Below, one piece after another: positions 23,125 to 34,200 of a DNA stretch of 64,000 bases. The notes beneath the pieces were generated by a model, which was given only the letters and a program-made list of their open reading frames with translations, did not search any database and was not told where the DNA came from. A program made the position numbers and the translations under genes. Numbering within the stretch: position 1 is the stretch's first letter; each line of letters starts with the position of its first letter. Source of the stretch: Arachis hypogaea (taxonomy: Eukaryota; Streptophyta; Magnoliopsida; Fabales; Fabaceae); NCBI RefSeq assembly GCF_003086295.3, contig NC_092041.1:99535827-99599826 (forward strand), given 5' to 3'.

Positions 23125-26100
23125 AAGTCCAAGCATTGGTGGATGTTCAAGGATGGATTCAAGAACAAGCCACCTTGATGGAGAGCTCCCCATAAGTTCA
23201 ACTTAAGGACAATAAACAAAAGTGCTAGGTGGGAGACACCACACCATGGTAACATCTTTCCTTTTTCCTTTTTGTAAATATTGCTAATAATTAGTTTAGT
23301 TTTATGTTTTGTTTGATTAGTTAAGTTTAATTGGGAGTCTAATATGTTAAATAAGGTTTTATGATGTTTTGGTAGTTGTTTGAAGGTTTGAAATGCTTGA
23401 TTTGGTGCAAAAACACAGAAAAATTTTGAAAAACAGAGCACCAACCCATGCATACGCGTCACTCATGTGTGCGCGGCCCCAAGCATTTTCGACCATCCAC
23501 GCGCACACGTACATGACGCGCACGCGTGGATCCAGAAGTTTCACTTCCTAGCCAAAAACCAGAGAGTTATGCCTAACGTGTGCCAAACTTGTGTCTGAGG
23601 CACAAGTCAACCCACGCGTACGCGTGCTTCGCGCGTATGCGTTGACTCTCTGCTTTGCCATGCACGCGTACGCGTCACCCGCACGTACACGTCGCTACCA
23701 TTTCATCAATCCACGCTTATGCGTACATGATGCGCACGCGTGGATTGCCTTGTTTCACCCACCTTCTTTTCTTCTCCTCTTTCCATTTCTTTCCTTCTTC
23801 TCTTCTCTTTCCACCCTTCAATCATCATCCAACACTACCAAACACCATCCATAACCATTTTTTTTAGTTAGTTAGTTACTTGTTTAATTAGTTTAATTTT
23901 TTATTTAATTTTTATTTTTCATTATAAGTGTTGGATTACTAATTTTGTTGCTAATTCTTGCTGCTTAGTATTAACTGAATGCTATCTTAGCATAATTATT
24001 GTTAATTCTTATTGTTGGATTTCTTTGTTGAGGCTACATTTGGTTACTTGGTTTTGAGTTTTCGTGATTGACAATTATGAATACCAATTACATTTTACAT
24101 TGCCTTTGAGCTTCTTAACTCTTTTGAATTGCATGTTTTGGCCACCATGCATTCATCATCCATTGCTAGGAAATTGTATATTATCATCGCATTTTTTTAG
24201 GTGATGCTTGTTCACGATTTATCTTTATTAACATCACCTATTTTATGCATTGAGATTGTAGAATTGTGAAATTGGATCGAAAGCTTACCTAATGACATAT
24301 TTTTTAGCTTTGTAAAGCTTTGTGGACCATGCTTGCTATGTGATTGATTTTCACTTCTATCTTCTTTTTTCTAAGTTCTATAGCATCCATGTGTTCACTT
24401 CTATGTCACTTAGGTGTTGCAACAACATCAATATGTGTCATTAATTGTTATGTAAGTTTCATATACCATTTTGTTCACTAAGTCTACTTACACATCAATC
24501 AATGTCCATGCATTATCCAATTTCACAATTGCATGATTAATTGCTTGAATGCTTTCATGCCTCTTCACTACTTGTTGGTTGACTTAACCTACAAGTCTTT
24601 TGAAGTATTTCAAGCACACTAGAATAAGTGAAATGTGTGTTTTCTTTTGTATAATTGTGACATGGTTCCTAAATACTAGCGTGTGAGTTCTAAACCGCAT
24701 GCAAGTTAGGACCCACACACCTATTTTTCATCAATATCACATTAACTCACTCACTCAATTCTAGTGAATTACCTCATTCCAATAATTTATGCTTCCTTGC
24801 TTGCGCATTCACTTTTCTTAATATCCTGTTTTCTATTGTTCAGGATGAATCATCATAAGCAAAAATGGAAGCGGGAAAAGGAACACGTAGCAACCGGTTG
24901 ACCCACCAGCTGAAAGTGGCAACTAGAAAAGTCACCGTACCCCCTTGCTCATCTATGAGTGCACCGAGGACGGTGCAAACTTTTAAGTGTGGGGAGGTCA
25001 TCCAACCACTCGGCGTTTTTGGGTAACAAATTCTAATCCCAACACTTTTGCATTTCATTTTAGGATTTTTAGTTGCATTTTTGTGCATTTCATATGTATA
25101 TATTAAGCTTAGTCAAAATCATGATATTTTCCAAGGATTTTACCTGTAGGGCACCCCAATTGATTGAAATTTTTTTTAGAACTTGCTTGAATTATATATT
25201 TTGGATCATATTTTTGAGCTAAGAACACAAGCATGTGAGATTTGAGCCTAATTGTGTGGTTACATCATATAGTCACTTATTTTCATTCTTGCGTGCATTG
25301 TTCTCTTTCTATGATTGTGATCTTTAATTTGTTTGATTCTATATGTCCATTATTTTGTGTATACATGCACTTATGTGATTGAGGCCATTGTTTCAAATAG
25401 CTCACTTACCCAAATAGCCTACCTTTTATCTTCCATTGTAACTAATTTTGAGCCTATGCTTAATCCATTTGTTCTTAATGTTAGCACATTACAAGCCTTA
25501 AGTGCAAAACAATATATGTCCTTTGTTTGGATCTTTGATTAGCTTAGGCTAGTGAGAGTGCTTATCATTCAAGTTTGGGAGATTTGGGAACATTGGTTGG
25601 GATGAAAGTGTATTTTTGTATTTTTGTCAAAATTTTGGGAATTGGGTACATACCCATGCATTGAATATAAAATCATATGCATTGATACTTTGGTATATAC
25701 TTTATTACAAAAAAAAAAGAAAAAAATACTAAATAATACAAAATAAAGAAAAAATATATATATAAAAAATAAATAAATAAAAAAGGAAGAAAAAGACAAG
25801 TAATAAAAAGGGGACAAAATGCCCCAAGTAAAGCTCAATAAAAATCAATGCATATGTGTGGTGACAAAAACTAGAATGCATGAGTGTGTGAAAAAGTGAA
25901 GAATGGGTAGTTAGGTTAGCTTTGAATTGTATAGGTTTTTATATAGGTTAGGTGGAAAGTTTAGGTTAATCAAAGATTCAAATTCTAGTCCACTTGACCA
26001 TATGCATCCTTACCTTGACCCTAGCCCCATTACAACCTATGGGAAAGACCTCATGATATTTGTATGAATGCATGAAATAATTGTCGATTGTTAGATGAAA

Positions 26101-26407
26101 AACAAATCTTGAAAAGTATGATTAAGGGAGAATTGAGTGAATCAACCCCATACACTTGAGTGACTAGAGCGGATACACATCCGGTGAGGGTTCGATCGCT
26201 CAATTACATGTTTCCACCCATGATCATCTATTCTTGCAAGTTTATAAAATCTTTCAATAATTCAATTCAATTGTGGGTTTGATTTGACTGCTATGGCTTT
26301 AGCCCTTGTACTTATATATGCATTCTTGGAAGTTGACTTATTTTGACCAAGTGGTTGCATTCATTTAGATAGATTGCATGTAGATAGGTTGCATTTAGGT
26401 AGTTTAC
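23125..26407 (+). other. Element C non-coding internal region
   Basis: No supported frame. It contains the CpG-rich dyad cluster (23440-23750) and an internal PPT-like motif near 24965-24992 (gaggacggtgcaaacttttaagtgtggggagg in two parts). That motif resembles the real polypurine tract at 38690-38715. The remainder is AT-rich. Confidence 0.6.
23440..23750. repeat. CpG-rich ACGCGT dyad cluster
   Basis: Five imperfect palindromic units of about 33 bp are built from CCACGCGTACGCGT-like and ACATGACGCGCACGCGTGG-like arms. They lie near 23442, 23497, 23612, 23661 and 23710. CpG density is far above the AT-rich surroundings. A single related unit sits in each LTR (about 20010-20055 and 39150-39195). 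Confidence 0.75.
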
Positions 26408-27963
26408 TGGTGCACGAAATTGTGTGGCCAATATTAATGGACTATTTAACACAGCTTCGCACAACTAACCAGCAAGTGCACTGGGTCGTCCAAGTAATAC
26501 CTTACGTGAGTAAGGGTCGATCCCACGGAGATTATTGGTTTGAAGCAAGCTACGTTTATCTTATTATTCTTAGTCAGGATATCAATTAAAATTATCAGTT
26601 GGAATTATTAGATTGGAAAAATAAAAGAGAATAAAAGCGTTACTTGTTGTGCAGTAATGAGAAATATGTTGGAGTTTTGGAGATGCTTTGTCCTCTGAAC
26701 TTCAACTCTTCCTTGAAATCCTTTTCCACACGCAAAGTCCCTTCCATGGCAAGCTCTATGTAGGGTGTCACCGTTGTCAATGGCTACTTCCCATCCTCTC
26801 AGTGAAAACGTTCCTATGCTCTGTCACAGCATGGCTAATCATCTGTCGGTTCTCAATCAGGTTGGAATAGAATCCATTGATTCTTTTGCGTCTGTCACTA
26901 ACGCCCAGCCTTCAGGAGTTTGAAGCTCGTCACAGTCATTCAATCCTAGAATCCTACTCGGAATACCACAGACAAGGTTTAGACTTTCCGGATTCTCATG
27001 AATGCCGCCATCAATCCGGCTTATACCACGAAGATTCTGATTAAGGAATCTAAGAGATACTTATTCAATCTGACGTAGAACGGAGGTGGTTGTCAGGCAC
27101 ACGTTCATGGATTGAAGAAGGTGATGATTGTTACGGATCATCACCTTCTCCATAATTAAGCGCGAATGAACATCTTAGATAAGAACAAGCGTGTTTGAAT
27201 GGAAAACAAAGGAATTGTATTAAATCATCGAGACGTCGCAGAGCTCCTCACCCCCAACAATGGAGTTTAGAGACTCATGCCGTCAAAAAGTATGTAATTC
27301 AGATCTGAAAATGTCATGAGGTACAAGATAAGTCTCTAAAAGTTGTTTAAATAGTGAACTAGTAACCTAGGTTTACAGAAAATGAGTAAACTAAGATAAT
27401 TGGTGCAGAAATCCGCTTCTGGGGCCCACTTGGTGTGTGCTGGGGCTGAGACTAAAGCTATCCACGAGTTGAGGCCTTTCTTGGAGTTGAACTCCAAGTT
27501 ATGACGTGTTTTGGGCGTTCAACTCCGGATCATGACGTTTTTCTGGCGTTTAACTCCAGACAGCAGCATGTACTTGGCGTTCAACGCCAAGTTACGTCGT
27601 CTATATTCGCGCAAAGTATGGACTATTATATATTGTTGGAAAGCCCTGGATGTCTACTTTCCAACGCCGTTGAGAGCGTGCCAATTGAACTCCTGTAGCT
27701 CCAAAAAATCCATTCCGAGTGCAGGGAGGTCCGGATCCAACAGCATCAGCAGTCCTTTTTCAGCCTAACTCAGATTTTTGCTCAGCTCCCTCAATTTCAG
27801 CCAAAAAATACCTGAAATCACAGAAAAACATACAAACTCATAGTAAAGTCCAGAAATATGATTTTTGCCTAAAAACTAATAATATTCTACTAAAAACCAA
27901 TTAAAACATACTAAAATCTACATGAAATTACCCCCAAAAAGCGTATAAAATATCCGCTCATCA
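26408..27963 (-). repeat. Element D 3' LTR
   Basis: 1556 bp, about 99 % identical to 37078-38632. Dyads start at 27483, 27514, 27545 and 27576 (31 bp apart). A TATA-like TATTTAAAC (minus) lies near 27345-27355. Confidence 0.92.
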
Positions 27964-29046
27964 CAACACCAAACTTAAACTGTTGCTTGTCCTCAAGCAA
28001 CTAGATAAATAAAATAGGTTTTAACAGAAATTAAGAAGTAATAACATTTTTAGAGTTTTAAATGAAGCTCAGGTTCTTATTAGATGAGCGGGGCTTGTAC
28101 CTTTTTGTTTCTGAACAGTTTTGGCATCTCCCTTTATCCCTTGAATTTCAGAATGATTGGCATCCATAGGAACTCAGAATTCAGATAGTATTATTGACTC
28201 TCCTAGTGTAGTATGTTGATTCTTGAACACAGTTATTTTATGAGTCTTGGCTGTGGCCCTAAGCACTTTGTTTTCCAGTATTACCACCAAATACATAAAT
28301 GCCACAGACACATGACTAGGTGAACTTTTTCAGATTGTGACTTAGCTTTGCTAAAGTCCCCAGTCAGAGGTGTCCAGAGCTCTTAAGCACACTCTGTTTG
28401 CCTTGGATCACGACTTTAACCACTCAGTCTCAAGTTTGTAACTTGGACCTGCATGCCACAAGCACATGGTTAGGGACAGCTTGGTTTAGCCGCTTAGGCT
28501 TGGATTTTATTTCCTTGGGCCCTCCTATCCATTGATGCTCAAAGCCTTGGATCCTTTTTACCCTTGCCTTTTGGTTTTAAGGGCTCTTGGCTTTTTCTAT
28601 TGCTCCTTCTCTCTTTTTTTTTGACTGCTTTTTCTTACTTCAAGAATCAATTTCATGATTTTTCAGATTATCAATAATATTTTTCGTGTTCCTCATTCTT
28701 TCAGGAGCCAATATTCATCAAATTCAGAGTACAAATTATGCACTGTTCAAGCATTCATTCAGAGAACAAAAAGTATTGCCACCACATATAATTAATTATA
28801 ATTTTTATTATTGAGAACTCGAAAAATATAGATTACTTCTTTATTCTAAAAAAAATCTACTACTTTATTCATGCCTGATGATGATGAGAAAAATAAATTA
28901 TAGCTTAATTGGAAATAAAATCAAAATAGACATACTAATTACTACTAAATATCTCCTAAGGTGAATTTCTATAATAATACTATCACTAAGCTAAAGCAGA
29001 AAAATTGGAACTCAGCAACCTGTTGTTTTGAGGAGTAGATGTTCCT
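27964..29046 (-). other. Element D PPT and 3' untranslated internal region
   Basis: On the minus strand 28004-27964 reads TTGCTTGAGGACAAGCAAC..TTTAAGTTTGGTGTTG directly before the LTR. The rest is T-rich and non-coding, and homologous in patches to 5400-6200 of element A. No gene. Confidence 0.7.
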
Positions 29047-30141
29047 CTAATCTGTGGGGTGTTGTTCAAGGATTAATTTTTGGCGCTTCAGCTCCCTTAG
29101 ATCACGCCCTTGCTCTTCCTGTTCCTTGAGCAGTTTGCAAAGCATGCTACTTTGATTATTCTGTTCTTCCTTTATTTGGTCCATAGCTTCTTGCAATTTG
29201 GAAATAGAAGCCTCAAGATGTTCCCAATATTCGAATTGAGGCAGTTCTGGGAGGGCTTCTTGTGCTCTTCTCTTGGTTGAATCATCTTGTTGCTGTTGTC
29301 TGACCATTGATATTCCAGTAATTGGCTTTTCAATTAGGATATATTCTGTTATTCCCATCTTTACTCCAGCATCTTTGCAGAGCATAGAAATTAAGCTCGG
29401 ATAGGCCAATCTGGCGTCCTTAGAATTCCTGTTTGCTATTTTGTATAGCTCACATGAGATCAGCTGATGGACTTCTACTTCTTTTCCCAACATGATGCAG
29501 TGAATCATTACTGCTCTTTTAATAGTGACTTCAGAACGGTTGCTGGTGGGCAATATGGAACGCCCTATGAAATCTAGCCAACCTCTGGCTACTGGTTTTA
29601 GATCTTCCCTTTTGAGTTGAACTGGGATGCCAGTCGTGCTGGTGGTCCACTTGGCTCCAAGGATGCATATATCCTCCAGAATCTTATCCAGCCCTTTATT
29701 GACCCTCATCATTCTCCTATTAAAGGAGTCTGGGTCATCTTTTAGTTGGGGAAGCTTAAATATCTCCCTGATCTTGTCAGAATTGGTATGAATGATCTTT
29801 CCTCTGACTATGGTCCGATGGTCAAAGAGAGCAGCTCCAATTATTCTTTGCCTGTCTGTCTGCCATAGATTAGCATAGAACTCCTGAACCATGTTCCTTC
29901 CCACTTTCGTTTCAGGATTGGCCAGAATTTCCCAATTCCTGTTTCGAATTTGCTCTTGGATCTCCAGATATTCATCTTCTTTCAGATCGAATCTAACTTC
30001 CGGGATCACTGATCTGTGACTCATTATCTTGTAGTAATGGTCTGAATGTTCTTTAGTTAAGAACTTCCCTTGATTCCAAAGTGGCTTTGGAGTGTTTTCT
30101 TTCTTGCCTCTTGGGTTGGGTTGTTTTCCTTTAGGAGCCAT
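29047..30141 (-). CDS. Element D ORF3, retroelement protein of unknown function (intact)
   Basis: The frame is open from an upstream ATG at 30171, but homology with element A ORF3 starts at M-A-P-K-G-K-Q (30141), about 364 residues. It has a basic Lys/Arg/Pro-rich N terminus, the conserved core PVQLKREDLKPVARGWL and PTSNRSEVT, and a C-terminal predicted coiled coil (Glu/Gln/Leu-rich, last ~70 residues, ...KLLKEQEEQGRDLRELKRQ). It lies in the env-like position 3' of integrase, but no signal peptide or membrane segment is visible, so an envelope role is unsupported. A PPT-like motif lies 40-80 bp upstream (30180-30220). It is commonly annotated as a putative plant transposon protein; the role is not known to me. 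Confidence 0.78.
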   Translation of the reverse strand: MAPKGKQPNPRGKKENTPKPLWNQGKFLTKEHSDHYYKIMSHRSVIPEVRFDLKEDEYLEIQEQIRNRNWEILANPETKVGRNMVQEFYANLWQTDRQRIIGAALFDHRTIVRGKIIHTNSDKIREIFKLPQLKDDPDSFNRRMMRVNKGLDKILEDICILGAKWTTSTTGIPVQLKREDLKPVARGWLDFIGRSILPTSNRSEVTIKRAVMIHCIMLGKEVEVHQLISCELYKIANRNSKDARLAYPSLISMLCKDAGVKMGITEYILIEKPITGISMVRQQQQDDSTKRRAQEALPELPQFEYWEHLEASISKLQEAMDQIKEEQNNQSSMLCKLLKEQEEQGRDLRELKRQKLILEQHPTD

Positions 30142-30179
30142 GATCTTTAGTGGGTATGTTTTTGTGATCACGGATAAAA

Positions 30180-30222
30180 CACACCAAACTTAGAGCTTTG
30201 CTTGTCCTCAAGCAAAAGAGAA
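30180..30222 (-). promoter_or_regulatory. Internal copy of the PPT-like motif before ORF3 (element D)
   Basis: The minus strand reads TTGCTTGAGGACAAGCAAAG..CTAAGTTTGGTGTG, matching almost base for base the motif at the 3' LTR boundary (27964-28004). It may act as a second plus-strand initiation site or as a signal for ORF3 expression. This is inference. Confidence 0.55.
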
Positions 30223-30704
30223 GAAAGAAGAGGAATAGGAGGAGAGCAAGTGTTTGATGGTGATGAGGAGGGGGGCGCCGAATTCAAAATATAGGGAGGG
30301 GGTGGGTAATTTTCGAAAATAGGAAAAGATAAGATATAAGATATGATTTGTAAAAGATAGATATGATAAGAAAAAGATATAGTTTTTTTTTTTAAAAAAA
30401 GATTTAACTAATAGTTAAAAGATAGATCTGAATTTTTAATTTTGAAAAAGATTTTTTAAAAATGTAATTGAGTTTTGAGAACAAACTTAAAAAAATTGGA
30501 TTGGATTGGAAAACCATTTGTTTTTTTGGATTAAGATATATTTAAAATTTTTGAAACATGGAATTTTAGAAATCAGGGTTTTTAGAAAACTAACTTGATA
30601 TGATGGATGACAATTTGGAACATGTTTATGTAAGAAATCATGAATTGAAACATAAAAATTTAGAAAAATTAGGATTAAAAACGAATTTTTTTACCTCCTC
30701 CCAC

Positions 30705-31045
30705 CATCCTGGCGTTAAACGCCCAAACGATGCATGTTTTGGGCGTTTAACGCCCAATTGTTGCTTCTCCTGGGCGTTCAACGCCCAGCTGATGCTTCTT
30801 TCTGGCGTTGAACGCCAGGAAGTCCTTTGTCACTGGGCGTTTTTCTGAACGCCCAGGATGCTAGCAGTCTGGCGTTAAACGCCCAGAAGGTGCTTTTTTC
30901 TGGCGTTTAACGCCCAGAAGATGCTCCTTTCTGGCGTTTAACGCCCAGATGGCTACCCTTACTGGCGTTAAACGCCCAGTGGGTGCTTCTTTTGGGCGTT
31001 CAACGCTCAAAGTGTTTCTTACTGGCTTTTTCACGCCAGTGAGCT
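30705..31045. repeat. Dyad array, 11 units at 31-bp period (element D)
   Basis: GGCG starts lie at 30711, 30742, 30773, 30804, 30836, 30871, 30902, 30933, 30964 and 30995, with a last variant at 31024. Seven of ten spacings are exactly 31. Units read (C/G)TGGGCGTTnAACGCCCA or CTGGCGTTnAACGCCAG, with a spacer such as agatgctccttt. Located between integrase and ORF3. Confidence 0.92.
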
Positions 31046-31228
31046 TCCAAATTTCCCTGTAACTCTGTGACTTCAACCAATTGCTATTTCACCTTTTGAA
31101 GATACTTTAGCATCTACCTGTAAAACTTTTATTAATTAGAAAAACGAATAAAATTAAATTTTGTGATTGGCTGGGTTGTCTCCCAGCAAGCGCTTCTTTA
31201 ATGTCATTAGCTGGACTATTACTGATCT

Positions 31229-34200
31229 TCAATTAAGTCTCAGTCTTGAGCATTCTTGCTCGAAATTACCTTCAAGATAATGTTTAACTCTTTGTCCATT
31301 AACAATGAACTTTTTGTTAGAGTCATTATCCTGAAGTTCTATGTATCCATATGGTGATACACTTGTAATTACATATGGACCTCTCCACCGGGATTTTAAT
31401 TTCCCGGGGAATAATTTGAGCCTTGAATTAAATAGCAGAACTTTCTGCCTGGCTCAAAGACTCTGGATGACAATTTCTTATCATGCCATCTTTTTGCTTT
31501 CTCCTTGTAAATTTTTGCATTCTCGAAAGCATTGAGTCTAAATTCCTCTAGCTCATTTAACTGAAGCAATCGTTTTTCTCCAGCTAACTTGGCATCAAGG
31601 TTCAGGAATCTGGTTGCCCAGTAGGCCTTGTGTTCCAGTTCCACTGGCAAGTGACATGCCTTTCCATACACAAGCTGGTATGGAGAGGTCCCTATGGGGG
31701 TCTTGAATGCTGTTCTGTATGCCCACAGAGCATCATCCAGGCTTCTTGCCCAATCCCTTCTACGGTTAATTACAGTCCGTTCCAGGATTCTTTTAAGTTC
31801 TCTATTTGAGACTTCAGCTTGCCCATTAGTTTGTGGGTGATATGGAGTAGCTACCTTGTGGCTAACTCCATAACGCACCAGAGCAGAGTAAAGCTGTTTA
31901 TTGCAGAAATGAGTGCCCCCATCACTGATTAATACTCTAGGGATACCAAATCTGCTGAAGATATGTTTCTGGAGGAATTTTAACACTGTTTTAGTGTCAT
32001 TAGTGGGTGTTGCAATAGCCTCCACCCATTTGGATACATAATCCACTGCCACCAGAATATAAGTGTTTGAGTATGATGGTGGGAAAGGTCCCATGAAGTC
32101 AATACCCCATACATCAAACAACTCAATCTCCAATATCCCTTGTTGAGGCATGGCATAACTGTGAGGTAGGTTGCCTGATCTTTGGCAACTGTCACAATTA
32201 AGCACAAATGCTCGGGAATCTTTATAGAGAGTGGGCCAGTAGAAGCCACTTTGGAGGACTCTTGTGGCTGTTCGCTCACTTCCAAAATGTCCTCCATATT
32301 GTGATCCATGGCAGTGCCATAAAATCTTTTGCGCTTCTTCCTTAGGCACACATCTACGGATTACTCCGTCTGCACATTTCTTGAAGAGATATGGTTCATC
32401 CCAAAGATAGTACTTTGCATCTGTGATTAATTTCTTTGATTGCACCCTACTGTACTCTTTGGGTATGAATCTCACTGCCTTGTAGTTTGCAATGTCTGCA
32501 AACCATGGCACTTCCTGGATGGCAAAGAGTTGCTCATCCGGAAAAGTTTCAGAGATCTCAGTGAGAGGGAGGGACGCCCCTTCTACTGGTTCTATTCGGG
32601 ACAGGTGATCTGCTACTTGATTCTCTGTCCCTTTTCTGTCTCTTATTTCTATATCAAACTCTTGCAGAAGCAACACTCATCTTATAAGTCTGGGCTTTGA
32701 ATCCTGTTTTGTGAGTAGATATTTAAGAGCAGCATGATCAGTATACACAATCACTTTTGATCCTACTAAATAGGATCTGAATTTGTCAATGGCGTAAACC
32801 ACTGCAAGTAGCTCTTTTTCTGTGGTTGTGTAATTCTTCTGTGCGTCATTTAGAACACAGCTGGCATAGTAAATGACGTGCAGAAGCTTGTCATGCCTTT
32901 GTCCCAATACTGCACCAATGGCATGGTCACTGGCATCACACATCAATTCAAATGGTAATGTCCAGTCTGGTGCAGAGATGATTGGTGCTGTGACCAATTT
33001 AGCTTTCAGAGTCTCAAATGCCTGCAGACACTCTTTATCAAATATAAATGGCGTGTCAGTAGCTAGCATGTTGCTCAGAGGTTTGGCGATTTTTGAAAAA
33101 TCCTTTATAAACCTCCTATAGAATCCTGCATGCCCCAGAAAGCTTCTGATTGCCTTAACATTGGCAGGTGGTGGTAATTTTTCAATTACTTCTACCTTAG
33201 CTTGATCCACCTCTATTCCTTTGTTCGAAATTTTGTGCCCAAGGACAATTCCTTCAGTCACCATAAAGTGACATTTTTCCCAGTTTAAAACCAGGTTAGT
33301 CTCTTGGCATCTTTTCAGAACAAGTGCTAAATGGTTAAGGCAGGAGCTGAATGAGTCTCCAAATACTGAAAAGTCATCCATGAAGACTTCCAGGAATTTT
33401 TCCACTATATCAGAGAAAATTGAGAGCATGCACCTCTGAAAGGTTGCAGGTGCATTGCACAGGCCAAATGGCATCCTTCTGTATGCAAATACTCCAGATG
33501 GACATGTGAATGCCGTTTTCTCTTGATCCTGGGGATCTACTGCAATTTGATTATAACCTGAATATCCATCCAGGAAGCAGTAGTATTCATGACCTGCTAG
33601 TCTTTCTAGCATTTGGTCTATGAATGGTAAAGGAAAATGATCCTTTCTGGTGGCTGTATTGAGCCTTCTATAATCAATGCACATGCGCCACCCTGTAACT
33701 GTTCTTGTAGGAACCAGTTCATTTTTTTCATTATGAATCACTGTCATGCCTCCTTTCTTAGGGACAACTTGGACAGGGCTCACCCAGGGGCTGTCAGAAA
33801 TAGGATAAATAATCCCAGCCTCTAGTAATTTAGTGACCTCTTTCTGCACTACTTCTTTCATAGCTGGATTCAGCCGCCTTTGTGGTTGGACCACTGGCTT
33901 GGCGTCATCCTCCAGTAAGATCTTGTGCATGCATCTGGCTGGGCTAATGCCCTTAAGATCACTGATGGACCACCCAAGAGCTGTCTTGTGTGTCCTTAGC
34001 ACTTGAATTAGTGCTTCCTCTTCCTGTGGCTCTAAGGTAGAGCTTATAATTACAGGAAAGGTATCACCTTCTCCCAGAAATGCATATTTCAGGGATGGTG
34101 GTAATGGTTTGAGTTCGGGTTTTGGAGGTTTCTCCTCTTCTTGAGGGATTTTCAGAGGTTCTATTATCTTCTCTGATTCCTCCAAATCAGGCTGAACATC

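Noticed and set aside
29047..30141. ORF3 as a retroviral envelope gene
   Set aside because: The position fits, but there is no signal peptide, transmembrane helix, cysteine pattern or cleavage site.
30705..31045. CRISPR-like regular repeat array
   Set aside because: Repeats are short palindromes with 31-bp total period and similar, not unique, spacers, inside a plant retrotransposon. No Cas genes are present and the context is eukaryotic.
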